21,314 nt of DNA from Silene noctiflora (Eukaryota > Streptophyta > Magnoliopsida > Caryophyllales > Caryophyllaceae): contig VHZZ01000341.1 of NCBI GenBank assembly GCA_009801015.1, positions 19,672 to 40,985 of the forward strand, in the 5' to 3' direction. The position numbers were made by a program, and so were the translations under genes. The notes below the pieces were generated by a model that was not told where the DNA came from, did no database searches, and saw nothing but the letters and a program-made list of their open reading frames with translations. Below are positions 1-9,864 of this stretch, one piece after another. How positions within the stretch are numbered: the stretch's first letter is position 1; each line of letters opens with the position of its first letter.

Positions 1-308
1 AAAAAAAAAAAAAAGTTTTCATGCCGAGACTTGGTGTGTTCAAACTCTGCTAGACTTAACTTGACTTAAGCCTAGGCTCCGTTTAATCATTACTTTAATC
101 TATCCCAAACCAAAGTTTGATTAAGCCGATTTTCAAAAACTTATCATGCGGATTCGGCTCATTTACGGCACTAAGCACCCAATTTTATCAACTAGAAATA
201 ATTCTGTCTATGATTTGTATGTCCAAATTAACATATACGGACTTCAAACATACATAGACATCGCTCTAAACAGATCATTGTAATTTGTAAGGGATAAAAG
301 ATCATTAA
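1..308 (+). promoter_or_regulatory. Upstream region of the intact PPR gene
   Basis: The window opens with a run of A and then about 290 bp of AT-rich sequence with no convincing reading frame. It immediately precedes the PPR start codon and must hold that gene's core promoter and 5' leader if the gene is transcribed. I see no clear TATA element. The stretch near position 70-100 (CTAGGCTCCGTTTAATC) resembles the terminal repeat of a small transposon, but no partner end is visible. Confidence 0.35.
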
Positions 309-1964
309 ATGTTCATTCCCATACGATTAATTTTGTCCAATCTGTCAAAACCCCATCAAAATCTGTTGAACACCAAGCAATTACATGCCATGATTACCAA
401 AACCCATCTTTCTCTTGACCCATTTTTTGTCACAAAAATCATTAGATATTATGCTGTTAATGATGAACTATCTTCTGCACACCAACTGTTTGATGAAAGT
501 CCTAACAGAAGTATATACCTTTGGAACTCTGTTATTAGAGCTTATGCTAAAGTTCATGACTTTGGAGCTGCATTTGATCTTTTTAGACAGTTAGTTAGAT
601 CAGAATTAAGACCTGATAACTTTACGTTTGCGTGTATTTTACGCGCGTGCTTGGAGAATGATAATGTGAATGGAATTAGAGTTTGTCATGGTAGGGTGGT
701 GGTTGCTGGTTTAGATAGGGATTCTATTTGTGGTAGTGCCCTTGTTACTGTTTACGCGAAAATGGGTTTTCTTGATGATTGTAGGAAGGTGTTTGAGGGT
801 GTGTTTGAACCGGACTTGGGTACGTGGAATTCGATTATTAATGGTTATGGGTATTGTGGGTTTTGGGAGGAGGGGTTAAAGTTGTTTAATGACATGAGAA
901 ATAAGTGCATTAGACCTGATGGGTATGCTATTGTTGCTCTGCTTTCAGCTCTGTCTGAGTCGAGGTTAGTAGAAATTGGCGAGGGGATTCATGGTTTATG
1001 TGTAAAGAGTGGACTTTTGTCGAATGCTCATGTAGGCAGTTCACTAGTCACCATGTACTCAAGATGCGCGTGTTTGGATTCAGCTCATAGAGTTTTTTGC
1101 AGCTTATCGGAACCTGATATAGTCACATGGTCTTCATTAATAACAGGGTTTGCTAATTCTGGAGACATTAGAAGCGCGTTTGTTTTCTTTCAAGAAAGGA
1201 ATATGTTAGGTATGAAGCCTGATCCAGTACTGCTAGCCAGCATTTTGGTTGCATCTGTTCAATTAGCCAATGTAGGGATTGGATGTGAAATACATGGCTA
1301 TTCTCTTCGACATGGATTGGAGACTGATGTCTTGGTTTGCTCGGCTCTCATAGACATGTATTCTAAATGTGGTAATATGGACTTGGCAATTCGAGTATTA
1401 AACGCTCTGCCATTGAGAAATACTGTCATTTATAATTCTGCTATTTCGGGTCTTGGTTCACATGGAAATACCGAACAAGCATTTGAATTGTTTGAAGAGT
1501 TACTAGAGAAAGGATTACGACCAGATTTATCGACTTTCTCTGCAATCCTTCATGCTTGCTCCCAATCTGGCCTTGTCAAAGAAGGACAGGAGTATTTTAA
1601 AAGAATGAAAGATGAATTCGGTATTGAGCCTAGAAACGAGCACTGTGTTCACATGGTTAAGGTACTAGGAATGGTAGGAAAGTTAGAAGAGGCATACAAG
1701 TTTGTCCTTTCTTTGTCGGAACCTGTTGATGCTGGCATTTGGGGAGCATTACTAGGTTGCTGTGAAATGCATGGAAATGCTGCACTTGCAGAAACTATTC
1801 TGCATAACCTGTTTGGGAACCAACCAGAAGATAACTCATATCCTGTTCTGCTCTCTAAAATTTACGCGAATAATGGAAGGTGGGATGATGTTGAGAAGGT
1901 GAGAGACAATCTTACAGACAGAGGTGGCAGAAAGGTGACGGGTTTCAGTTGGATTGGGAGATGA
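309..1964 (+). CDS. E-class pentatricopeptide repeat (PPR) protein, At1g64310-like
   Basis: This intronless 551-residue frame encodes a PLS-type PPR protein. P-type repeats are visible near residues 66-103, 167-204, 268-305 and 369-406, each with a W/Y-N-S or W-S-S core and an R/K-P-D end. Short S-type repeats with 'S-A-L-hhxMYxKCG' lie near 138-166, 239-267 and 340-368. The C-terminal E domain (about 474-551) ends in a GFSWIG-type motif, and there is no DYW deaminase domain. Such proteins bind single-stranded RNA in mitochondria or plastids and act in RNA editing or processing; the N terminus is mildly basic but a transit peptide is uncertain. Length and repeat layout fit Arabidopsis At1g64310 (about 552 residues, from memory). 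The ATG at 309 precedes all homologous sequence. Two decayed 3' copies lie downstream, so this is the parent copy. Confidence 0.93.
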   Translation: MFIPIRLILSNLSKPHQNLLNTKQLHAMITKTHLSLDPFFVTKIIRYYAVNDELSSAHQLFDESPNRSIYLWNSVIRAYAKVHDFGAAFDLFRQLVRSELRPDNFTFACILRACLENDNVNGIRVCHGRVVVAGLDRDSICGSALVTVYAKMGFLDDCRKVFEGVFEPDLGTWNSIINGYGYCGFWEEGLKLFNDMRNKCIRPDGYAIVALLSALSESRLVEIGEGIHGLCVKSGLLSNAHVGSSLVTMYSRCACLDSAHRVFCSLSEPDIVTWSSLITGFANSGDIRSAFVFFQERNMLGMKPDPVLLASILVASVQLANVGIGCEIHGYSLRHGLETDVLVCSALIDMYSKCGNMDLAIRVLNALPLRNTVIYNSAISGLGSHGNTEQAFELFEELLEKGLRPDLSTFSAILHACSQSGLVKEGQEYFKRMKDEFGIEPRNEHCVHMVKVLGMVGKLEEAYKFVLSLSEPVDAGIWGALLGCCEMHGNAALAETILHNLFGNQPEDNSYPVLLSKIYANNGRWDDVEKVRDNLTDRGGRKVTGFSWIGR

Positions 1965-2086
1965 TTTTCTTAGCATACGTGATACGCCTAATCCTACTGA
2001 AGTAGATGCTTGCAGTTTGGAATGTACAATCCTGACTCCTGAAAACTTTCTTTTTTCTTGCTGAAAGTAAATGGAACCATTGGCGG

Positions 2087-2415
2087 AGCCACGAAATAAG
2101 GTGTCTAGTCACAAGATTTATTCATTCGAAGCCGAGGGAAGCTACCCCTAGTAGCCCCCCTCACTTCAGTGAAAAGAGGCATAAAAGCAGTTTAATGTTG
2201 ACGGATTTTAAACAGAATTCATAAGTACAAGTTGGTTCAATATATTATGTACATGCTGTTGCAGCTATGCATTAGTATACCATGGTATAATCCCTGGTCG
2301 CTGCGGATCAAACATGGAACTATAGAGCAGGCTCAGGGAATGGGAAATAGAGGTATGTAGCATGTGTTAAAGACTTTTCTGTAACTTTGAATTAGCTTGT
2401 AGTTGATGTGTTAAA
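2087..2415. repeat. Duplicated spacer block, copy 1
   Basis: This non-coding segment downstream of the PPR gene recurs at about 5060 and about 8487. The three copies share ATGCTGTT...AGCTAT, a CATGGATC/GGATCAAAC-type core and a strongly conserved AATGGGAAATAGAG segment near 2340-2352. All copies follow that segment with a splice-donor-like GTATG. The block could be a PPR 3'UTR exon or an upstream non-coding exon of the small gene that follows. No reading frame is conserved, so it is listed as a repeat. Sequence from 1965 to 2086 is ordinary 3' flank, also duplicated downstream of the second PPR copy. Confidence 0.75.
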
Positions 2416-2583
2416 CAAAATCTAGTCAATAATGCGGAGTATCTAGTATGGAGTACTTAATTTTAGATTTCTAGTTATAGATGGATGACTCCAGACAAAT
2501 CAACTTAGACAAACAGAAACTTATCGAAGAACTTCAGGATAGGCATTTAATGGTGGGGACTCTATTTAGATGTGAAATTATAC

Positions 2584-2591
2584 TTTAAATA
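2584..2591 (+). promoter_or_regulatory. TATA-like box of small gene A
   Basis: TTTAAATA lies 85 bp before the ATG of gene A. The same word lies at 6968-6975 before gene B, inside a conserved region that includes ACAAATCAACTTAGA, GGCATT(T)AA and TATCTAACAAAAGTTT. Its conservation between two diverged copies supports a promoter role. The transcription start is not determined. Confidence 0.5.
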
Positions 2592-2675
2592 CAGAGTAAT
2601 TTAATTATATGAAATTCCTGTACTCGGGTGTTTATGTAAACTCTTAGCAGTACTATCTAACAAAAGTTTAAGTAT

Positions 2676-3405
2676 ATGACTACTCCCCTCAGATTCTCGT
2701 TGGTGGTTAATTTAGTGCTCCTTGTTCTCGTAGTTGGTCTTATATTATAGGCTGCTTCCTATGTGAAAGGTAATATCTCCTCCCTCCGTCCTAATCGTTT
2801 GTTTTTCCTTTCTGTTTTTCACGATAGATATTTCAATTGATAAACAAGTACGTAGTTAGGATGAAAGGAGTAAATCATACTGAGTATCTAGTATATACTC
2901 CGTGTAGAGTCTTGATAAAAGTTTCCGCTATACCTTTATCAATTTAATTGTGGGAATGAATACCAATTCGTCTAATAAAAGCTTTTTCTCGGATAGTTTT
3001 TAGGAGTATTATTGTGTTGTTTAACTCGTCAGCATATTGCATAAGTAGCACCTTAATTGATTGATAAAACAAGCTATATGCTGATCATTAAGTTTAAGAC
3101 CATCTTAAATAAGAACTTGTGAAATGATATTGATTAGAATTAGTTGATCCGTACATGTGTGTTCTAAAGGTATATCTGACGATCAAGATGATGAACAAAA
3201 TGGTGGATGGATGTTACTCAAGGGTGAAAATAGTGACTGGCAATTTGTTGCGGCTCTTAGTGGCCGAAACTCCAACCCGAACAATTTGAAATTTCCAAAG
3301 CCCATTCAACGCAACCTTAGAAAAGGATCCGTAGATGCTATGAATAGTCCTCAGTCCGCTGGTCCTCGTGAGATGTCCTGCATTCCACATGTTCCACCTT
3401 GTTAG
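2676..3405 (+). pseudogene. Small secreted-peptide gene A, broken by a stop in the signal exon
   Basis: Exon 1 starts at 2676 and reads MTTPLRFSLVVNLVLLVLVV..., a typical hydrophobic signal peptide, but codon 25 (2748-2750) is TAG. The matching codon in gene B is TCG. Reading past the stop, the exon ends at 2769 before GTAAT in phase 1, like B and E. Exon 2 starts after CTAAAG (3170) or after CAAG (3188); both keep frame. It carries GGWMLLKGENSDWQFVAAL, then an Asn-rich linker, QRNLRK and NSPQSA. The C terminus diverges from B after that and adds two cysteines. A Stowaway-like element sits in the intron. The stop makes a normal secreted product unlikely. The family has no function I can name. 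Confidence 0.72.
2774..2872. mobile_element. Stowaway-like MITE in intron of gene A
   Basis: About 100 bp with imperfect terminal inverted repeats: CTCCCTCCGTCCTAA at the left and TTAGGATGAAAGGAGTA at the right. TA dinucleotides flank the ends. CTCCCTCCGT ends are the signature of plant Stowaway (Tc1/mariner-type) MITEs. It has no coding capacity, and gene B lacks it at the matching intron position. Confidence 0.7.
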
Positions 3406-3755
3406 AAAATACGGGGCATGATGTTTTCTCACTTGAAGTAAAAATAAAAGGATTTAAAGTCAACAAACTACCAGTAATTTTTTTTGATGACGAGTAGTTC
3501 TTTTTAGCATATTATTCACCGCACAAAGACTTTGGAGAGACGGTATCCACCAAGTATGTATCCCGTATGAATAGTAGAAGTTATTCTTCTTAGACTACCT
3601 TGGAGGCTTGCAAGTACTCATTGAATATAAATAAAAATAAAATATTACAGGCATGGAATTTCAATGACATCATTTATTTCCTTGCAATTTTTCTACAGGT
3701 ATGTTCTATTTTATTAATCAAATTGTCTTGCAATGACTTCTTTTTCTTTTCAGAA
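3406..3755. other. 3' flank of gene A, no gene seen
   Basis: The first 40 bp (GCATGATGTTTTCTCACTTG) match the 3' flank of gene B at about 8301-8322, so they are probably conserved 3'UTR. The remainder is AT-rich with no supported gene. An 83-codon frame near 3600 has no recognisable motif and looks like chance. Confidence 0.4.
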
Positions 3756-3759
3756 CAAT

Positions 3760-3945
3760 GCCTTGGTCAGATAAGCCAACTTATTTCCCGCACATGCTAC
3801 CTGAACTTCTTAAGTAGCATTTCATTACAGCTAACATATTTGGTTAAGTAAGTTACTTACCAAATACTTTCACAAAATTAAGTTAACTAAAATTTTGGTT
3901 AAGTAAACTATTTTAATTAAAATGATTTGTCAAACAGAGCCTATA
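3760..3945. mobile_element. Probable small inverted-repeat element (MITE)
   Basis: The segment ends in ACAAATC...CAAACAGAGCCTAT-type sequence, whose complement (ATAGGCTCTGTTTG) is a common terminus of plant Harbinger/hAT MITEs. It contains an internal near-palindrome, TATTTGGTTAAGTAA followed by TTACTTACCAAATA, around 3838-3866. Its left end is not clearly defined and no target duplication was confirmed. Confidence 0.4.
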
Positions 3946-4011
3946 TCAACCGTGTATAAGGTATCTCTCAGAGTCTCAGCACTAGTCGATGGAGCTATCA
4001 GTCATTAGCTA

Positions 4012-4140
4012 GACTTTGGCGAGTTGCGACTTTGAGCAAGTCATAAATCTTTATGGTGTATTGTTCTTTTTATATCTTTAATTTTTATTGTTAGACTTTG
4101 ACATGTGAACTTGGAAAATGTCAAAATGTGACGATTTGCC
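4012..4140. repeat. Duplicated flank upstream of PPR copy 2, related to about 12745-12850
   Basis: GACTTTG...AGTCATAAA..TTTATG.TGTA, then TTTGACAT.....TTGGAAAATG and GA.GATTTGCCA, recur in the same order near 12745-12850 upstream of small gene E. The two copies are clearly related but diverged. This places a duplication boundary here: the PPR homology begins immediately afterwards. Confidence 0.55.
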
Positions 4141-4983
4141 ATCATGCTCTTCATTAATAACAGGGTTTGCTAATTCTGAAGACGTTAGTGGCGTGTTGTT
4201 CTTTTTTCGAGAAAGGAATATGTTAGGTATGAAGGCTGATCCAGTATTGCTAGCCAGCATTTTGGTTGCTTCAGTGCAATTAGCCAATCTAGGTGTTGGA
4301 TGTGAAATACATGGCTATGTTCTTCAACATGGGTTGGAGACTGATATCTTGGTTTGCTCGGCTCTCATAGACATGTATTCTAAATGTGGTAATATGGACT
4401 TAGCAATTCAAGTATTAAACGCTCTGCCATTGAGAAATATTGTCATTTATAATTCTGCTATTTCGGGTCTTGGTTCACATGGAAATACGGAACAAGCATT
4501 TGAATTGTTTGACGAGTTACTAGAGAAAGGATTACAACCTGATGAATTGACCTTCTCTGCAATTCTTCATGCTTGCTTCCAATCGGGCCTTGTCAAAGAA
4601 GGGCAGGAATATCTTAAGAGAAGGGAAGATGAATTCGGTATTGAGCCTAGAAATGAGCATTGTGTTCACATGGTTAAGGTACTAGGAATTCAGGAAAGTT
4701 AGAGAGGAGTACAATTTTGTTCTGTCTTTGTCGGAACCTGTTGACGCTGGCATTTGGGGAGCACTACTAGGTTGCTGTGAAATGCATGGAAATGCTGCAC
4801 TTGCAGAAACTATTTTGCATAACCTATTCGAGAACCAACCAGAAGAACACTCATTTCCTGTTTTGCTCTAAAATTTATGCGAATAATGGAAGGTGGGATG
4901 ATGTTGAGAAGGTAAGAGATGATCTTACAGACAGAGGTGACAGAAAGGTGACGGGCTTCAGTTGGATCAGGAGATCATGTTTC
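4141..4983 (+). pseudogene. PPR pseudogene, copy 2 (5'-truncated, frameshifted)
   Basis: The sequence is highly similar to the intact PPR gene from about its residue 272 to the end; the first half of the gene is absent. A frame is open from 4118 to 4702, but its first eight codons are unrelated flank. It then breaks: relative to the parent there is a one-base loss near 4690 (GGAATGGTAGG to GGAATTCAGG), a second near 4702 and a two-base loss near 4870. The last part (KIYANNGRWDDVEKVRDDL to a GFSWIRR end, stopping about 4986) returns to the parental frame only after all three. No functional protein is expected. Homology runs on into the 3' flank, so this is a DNA-level segmental duplicate, not a retrocopy. 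Confidence 0.92.
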
Positions 4984-5059
4984 TAGCATACACTGAGTCG
5001 GCTACTGAAGTAGAAGCTTGCAGTTTGGGATTTACAATCCAGAAAACTTTGTTTTTCTT

Positions 5060-6705
5060 TTTGCAAGTAAATGGACCACTGGCGGAACCACAAAATAAGG
5101 TTTGGAGACTAGACCAGTAACGTTTGAGCTTGCGGAAGGGGGGCTATACAGGCAAGCACAGGTTCTGATAGAGAAAAAAGAGTAAAAAAGGCGTGATTCT
5201 AATTTGTCACATGATGTATTCATTGCAGCCTTGGAGGGCAGCTGCCCTTGCTAGCCCCCTCGCTCAACCATTGAAGAAAATCGTGAAAGCGTTTTACTGT
5301 TGACGGTTTTAAACACAAGTCATAAGTATAAGTATCTCCTCCAATCAACAATGTATATGCTGTTAGTAGCTATGCATTATTATACTGTGTTAACATAATC
5401 CTATGATAACCATGGATCGAACTTGGAATTGCTGAAGTACAGAGCAGGCACATCAAATGGGAAATAGAGGTATGCAGCTTGTGTTAAGACCTTTTCGCTC
5501 TTTGAATTAGCCTTGTGGTTGATGTTGTGAATTTACTATCAGCTAATTAATTACTCATAGACAGTCTAAAGTTAAGTACTATGTAGTTGGTTGACAAGTT
5601 TAAGAAGCTGTCTGTTAACAAATTTAAGATGAAGATACTCGTGCTTAACGGCTGTGTTAAGTTACTTCTCATATTGAATTTTATGCTTCTGAAGTGCGGA
5701 TGTCGGGTTGTGTAGTCAAATGTTAGACAATAGTACTCCGTATTTCATAAAAAAAATTCAAGCTATTGGCTTAGAGTGTTATCTTGATGCCCAGTGCCAG
5801 AATGGCCTAACACTGGCATGGATCCTGGAGTTATTTAGAAGGGTTGGAGCAATATAGATTAGACACACCTTTCATACAACTGCCATAGAGTAACTCTTCT
5901 TTCATGGGTACTCGACGAATGAAAGTTTTATTGGTGCAACATTTTACCTTTTTCATGAAATGAGATATAAAACTAGATAGTTACCAGGAACGAGTTTAAA
6001 CCTATGACACTAGTCCACAAATCTTGTGTGTCTACAATTTTGTCTCTGACATTGTAGTATTATACTAAAAACAGTTTACTCATATGCGGTGGTCTTTTCC
6101 GCCCTTCTTGTAACTACACCACTTTGAATTTTTGTTAACACACGTCTCTGCAGAGCACTAGCTTGACATTTTCTTATTCATGGTATTATGAAAGTTAAAT
6201 ATTGTACAAAATTTGTTTTCTTTGCTTAGCATTTATTTCCGTAATATTTTCTAGTTAAGTCTCGAACTTGCGACATCATGTTAAGTTGGATCAACTGTTT
6301 GATCACTGTTGATCCAAGAACTCTCAAAGGTCTCAATTGTTCGAAAATAGTCTGTCTAATATGAAAACTGCTAATGTTATGTGTTGTGTTTGTTAAGGAC
6401 TTTTCATAATTTGTGATCCAAATGGTTTGAGATGTGGATAGAATAAGTGAACCTATAGAGTCACACCCATGAAGAGTGAATGATTAATTATTATTAGACT
6501 GACCAATAATAGCTAACAAAATTTTCTAGACACCTCGCTCTATGTAGAGATACAAAGAGGTTTTTCAGTACCACGGAATACGCATTAGAAAACGCCACCA
6601 CAATCTTATCTGCTAATAACATTCATACTGTGGTGGTAATTTTTTTTATCTTTCATTGTTTTCAAACCAGTAGATTCCTTCATTACTAACCTTGGGACAA
6701 TTTAA
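5060..6705. repeat. Duplicated spacer block, copy 2 (longest)
   Basis: Aligns with copy 1 (2087-2415) at its left and with copy 3 (8487-9750) over most of its length. Shared landmarks include TTGACGG.TTTTA, TATGCTGTTA..AGCTAT, AATGGGAAATAGAG|GTATG at about 5458-5474, GAAGATAC..TGCTTAA.GGCTGTGT, ACTCCGTATTTCATAAAA and CATATGC.G.GGTCTT.TCCGCCC. About 100 bp near 5110-5205 is an insertion relative to copy 1, and 6250-6620 does not align with copy 3. No conserved reading frame runs through the block. Confidence 0.75.
6286..6317. repeat. Perfect 10-bp stem hairpin
   Basis: TTGGATCAAC at 6286-6295 pairs perfectly with GTTGATCCAA at 6308-6317 across a 12-base loop. It lies in the part of spacer copy 2 absent from copy 3 and probably belongs to an inserted element of unknown type. 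Confidence 0.6.
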
Positions 6706-6756
6706 GAAAAGCTGGCAAAATGTCAATATATGAGCGATTTGCTGTGGTTGCTACGA

Positions 6757-6827
6757 TAGAAAGGGGACAATTATTTTAGCATAAATTTTAAGAGGGAAGG
6801 GGACAATAAAATTGGGATGGAGGAATT
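6757..6827. mobile_element. Stowaway-like MITE end, upstream of gene B
   Basis: The segment carries two GGGGACAATWAT/AAA motifs and ends in GGGATGGAGGAATTA, the complement of the CTCCATCCC ends of Stowaway-type MITEs. A left partner is not clear, so this may be a partial or diverged copy. It lies about 150 bp before the gene B TATA-like box. Confidence 0.45.
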
Positions 6828-6967
6828 ACGTCATTCTAGATTTTTGTTATAGATGAATAAAAGACAAATCAACTTAGAAAAACAGGAACTTAGCCAATAA
6901 TTTCAAATTTTCAACGTAGGCATTAAATGATGGGAGACTCTTGACTTCTTCAGAGGTGAAGTCTTAC

Positions 6968-6975
6968 TTTAAATA
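6968..6975 (+). promoter_or_regulatory. TATA-like box of small gene B
   Basis: TTTAAATA, 69 bp before the gene B start codon and matched at 2584-2591 before gene A. Surrounding promoter sequence is conserved between the two genes from about 6833 to the ATG. Confidence 0.55.
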
Positions 6976-7043
6976 CAAAATATGCTGAGAAACATAAGTA
7001 AACTCCGAGCTGCCTGTATTATTATCTAACAAAAGTTTGAAGT

Positions 7044-8293
7044 ATGACTGCTCTCCTCAGAATCCCGTTGCTGGTTAATTTAGTGCTCTTTGTTCTCGTG
7101 GTTGGTTTTATTTCATCGGCTGCTTCCTTTGCTAATGGTAAGATCTTTTTTTTCTTATACTAGTATAGAAATTCCGATATAGTTTCTGCTACACCAAAAC
7201 AATTACTCCCTCCATTGCACTTTTATCGTCTTCTTTTTTCAAAATTTATTCCAAATTAATTGCCCTTTTTTAAAATTTGTTATGCTAAAATGAGTAGACT
7301 ACCACTATTACCCCTAATCTTTTACCTACCCCTCACTCTATCAAAATGACATTATACCTTTTCTTCCTAGTTAAATGGGTAAATTGTGGGAATGAATACC
7401 ATATATTGGTCTAACAATATATTATTCTCAAACAATTTTGTAGAAGAATTATCACTGCGCTCTTTAATCAACTCGTCAATATTGCATAATTAAACATGTC
7501 ATATATTAGGGTAGTTTAGTTTTTTTTGCGGGTTTTGGTATAATTAAATCAGTTTTTTAACTTTTGTCTTTTGACTGTACATGCATGATGCATGTGTAGA
7601 ACGTATATAAAGAAAGATTCACAAGGATATATCACTAAATATGTGAAAATAAGTTGCAGATGTCATGGGCTTAAACCCCGTCAGCAACATATTTGCCGTT
7701 GTGGCACCCTTTAAAATGTGAAATTAAGTTGACACTTTAATTTCTCTTAATTTATTTTGATTTATTCTTGTGAATCTTTATTTATATAGGTTTTTAACGG
7801 GTGTTCAAAAGATGTTTGGAATATGTAGAGATTTGAGATGTTTTGACTTATTATTTTTTGGGTTTTTTGCTTTATTCATGATTTGTTAGGGTTCATCCGT
7901 GATGTAATTTTGGTTTTCAGGAGAGGCTTGATGTAAACTTAAAATTCACTCCATTTTTTTTTCAAGTTCAACCATAATAAAATGCATACTGTGAAAATCA
8001 ATTCCGTTTAAAGACATGCCATATATTTTTGTATGGGTTATAAATGTATAATACTAGGGTGTATGTATCCTAAAGCCATATCTAATGATCTAGATGATGA
8101 ACAATATGGTGGGTGGATGTTAGTCAAGAGTGAAAATGGTGATTGGAAATTTGTTGCAGCTGTGAGCAGCCGAAACTCCGACCCGAACCATCCAAAATTT
8201 GCTGAGCCCAATCGACGCAGCCTTCGAGACCTCCCTGTAACTGCTCAAAATTCTCCTCGGTCTGCAAGTGCTTCTCATGGTACGGGGGGTTAG
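7044..8293 (+). CDS. Small secreted-peptide gene B (intact, two exons)
   Basis: Exon 1 (7044-7137) encodes MTALLRIPLLVNLVLFVLVV... ending in SSAASFAN, a classic signal peptide with Ala/Ser at the likely cleavage site. The exon ends in phase 1 before GTAAGA. Exon 2 ends at 8293 and can start at 8076 (after CTAAAG, 103 residues total) or 8094 (after CTAG, 97 residues). The later site makes exon 2 exactly 200 nt, as in gene E. The secreted part is short, basic and cysteine-free: DDEQYGGWMLVKSENGDWKF, then VAAVSSR, an Asn/Pro linker, NRRSLRDLP and NSPRSASASHGTGG. Plant peptide-hormone precursors are often built this way, with the active peptide at the C terminus after basic residues. I cannot match it to a named family. 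The function is unknown and a signalling role is inference. Confidence 0.75.
7204..7400. mobile_element. Stowaway-type sequence in intron of gene B
   Basis: TACTCCCTCCAT at 7204-7215 is a Stowaway-like terminus. It is followed by AT-rich sequence with pyrimidine-rich runs (TACCCCTAATC, CCTACCCCTCACTC). No matching right terminus is visible, so the right boundary is arbitrary. The rest of the intron up to about 8070 is AT-rich with no recognised feature. Confidence 0.4.
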
Positions 8294-8486
8294 AAATTAC
8301 TGAGCATGATGTTTTCTCACTTGGACTATGTGTATATTTATGTATATGGGTTAATTTTGCTGTTGCTCGTCCGGACTATTTGTATTTATTATTTAAATTT
8401 TATTTTATATGAAACAGAATTGCGTTAAACTTGTCTAACTCATACATTTATCATTTATAACATATTTTTCTATGTGAAAATAAGTT

Positions 8487-9750
8487 GACGGGTTTTAGAC
8501 AGAAGTCTTAAGCATAAATATTTGTTCAATCGACTATGTATATGCTGTTACCTGTTAGCAGCTATACTGTTTTACAATAACCCGGTGATTGCCATGGATC
8601 AAACTTGGAAACATGGAGCAGGCTCAGCGAATGGGAAATAGAGGTATGTTGCTTGTGTTAAGACTTTTCTGTTCATTGAATTAGGTTGTGGTTGATTTGT
8701 TGTCGAGTTATTGTCAGCCTATTAATTTTCTTGTAGACAGTCTATGTTAAGTACTATGTGAAGTTGTCTACAAGTATTAAGTTTTAAGATGAAGATACCC
8801 ATGCTTAATGGCTGTGTCAAGTTGCTTCTCATATTCGGTTTTACGCTTCTGAAGCGGATATGTATTCAAATGTATGACAACTCGACTCCGTATTTCATAA
8901 AAATTATGCAAGTTACTGGCTCAGAGTGATATCTTGAAGTCCAGTGTCAGAATGTCCTACATTACAACATGGATCCTTCAGTTATTTTGAAGAGTTGAGC
9001 AGTATAGATTAGATATCTTTCATAATTGCGATAGAGTAACTCATCTTTCATGTCCTTACTCGAGGAATGAGAGTTTTACTAGTGCAGCTTTTTTACCTTT
9101 TTTGTGATAGGCGATGTAATCCAGTACAATAACCAGAAACGAGTCACTCTGACATTGTACTCCTTAGAACAGCATACTCATATGCAGAGGTCTTGTCCGC
9201 CCCTCTTGTAACTACGCCACTCTGATTTTTCGCTACCACATCTCTGCAGAGCTCTAGTTTGACGCTCTCTCGTTCATAGTACAAAACTATATTGTAAAAG
9301 TCAAATATTATGCTAATTTGTTTTCATTGCTTAGCACTTATTTCCTTGAGATTTTTTGTTTGTTTACAACATTGAATTTATCCTCGAATTGTATCCATGA
9401 TCCATCATCATGATGGCAAAACTCTTCTATCTTACAGAGTGTGACATAAATGGATTCTTGAAGTCCCTAACTCAGCAAGCTGCCCTATTTTATTACTAGA
9501 CATAATTGAGAAGCTCATCCGAAAACTAGAGCTAGAAACACCTTATATTTAGTTTCGTTCCCGTTCTTCATTTTCTTCTTCTCAAATCCAAGGGAGGACT
9601 TACCCTATTTAGAATCTTTTTGCTGTGTGCTCCGTTTACTATTCTTTCGAACATCAAGTTAAGTTTGTGACTAACATGCATACTGCGGTTGAAAATTTCA
9701 GTTTTCAAACCAATAGCTTCCTTTTCATTGATAACCCTGGGACTAACTAG
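8487..9750. repeat. Duplicated spacer block, copy 3
   Basis: Begins at TTGACGGGTTTTAGACAGAAG and follows spacer copy 2 through the conserved AATGGGAAATAGAG|GTATG segment (about 8632-8648), the GCTTCTGAAG..GGAT region, and ACATGGATCCT.CAGTTATTT. It continues to AACATGCATACTGCGGT and ACCAATAG.TTCCTT. Here it follows gene B directly, with no PPR sequence between, so the PPR part of this unit was lost or never included. About 9350-9650 does not align with copy 2. Confidence 0.75.
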
Positions 9751-9864
9751 TTGGTTGATTTGTACCATTCACTTTCTTGCAACATATTTTAGCACTGCGG
9801 TGTTGATTGTTGACTTACGACCTGTAATTCTGCACTTTAAAGCTAAAGCGATCAGCAGAGGGGA

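Noticed and set aside
3600..3851. 83-codon plus-strand frame
   Set aside because: It has no motif, an AT-driven composition, and runs into a probable MITE; gene B's matching 3' flank has no equivalent.
4118..4702. 194-codon frame as a separate functional PPR gene
   Set aside because: It is a 5'-truncated copy of the intact PPR gene; its first codons are unrelated flank and indels near 4690, 4702 and 4870 destroy the E domain.
6376..6590. Possible solo long terminal repeat in spacer copy 2
   Set aside because: A TGTTA start was noticed, but no convincing matching end or five-base target duplication was found.
8219..8290. Assignment of the peptide family to CEP or CLE
   Set aside because: The CEP core (F/LRPTxPGxSPGxGH) and the CLE core (R-x-V-P-x-G-P-x-P-x-H) are not present; only a basic residue followed by Pro/Ser is shared.
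9568..9768. 66-codon minus-strand frame in spacer copy 3
   Set aside because: It is not conserved in spacer copy 2 and has no motif.
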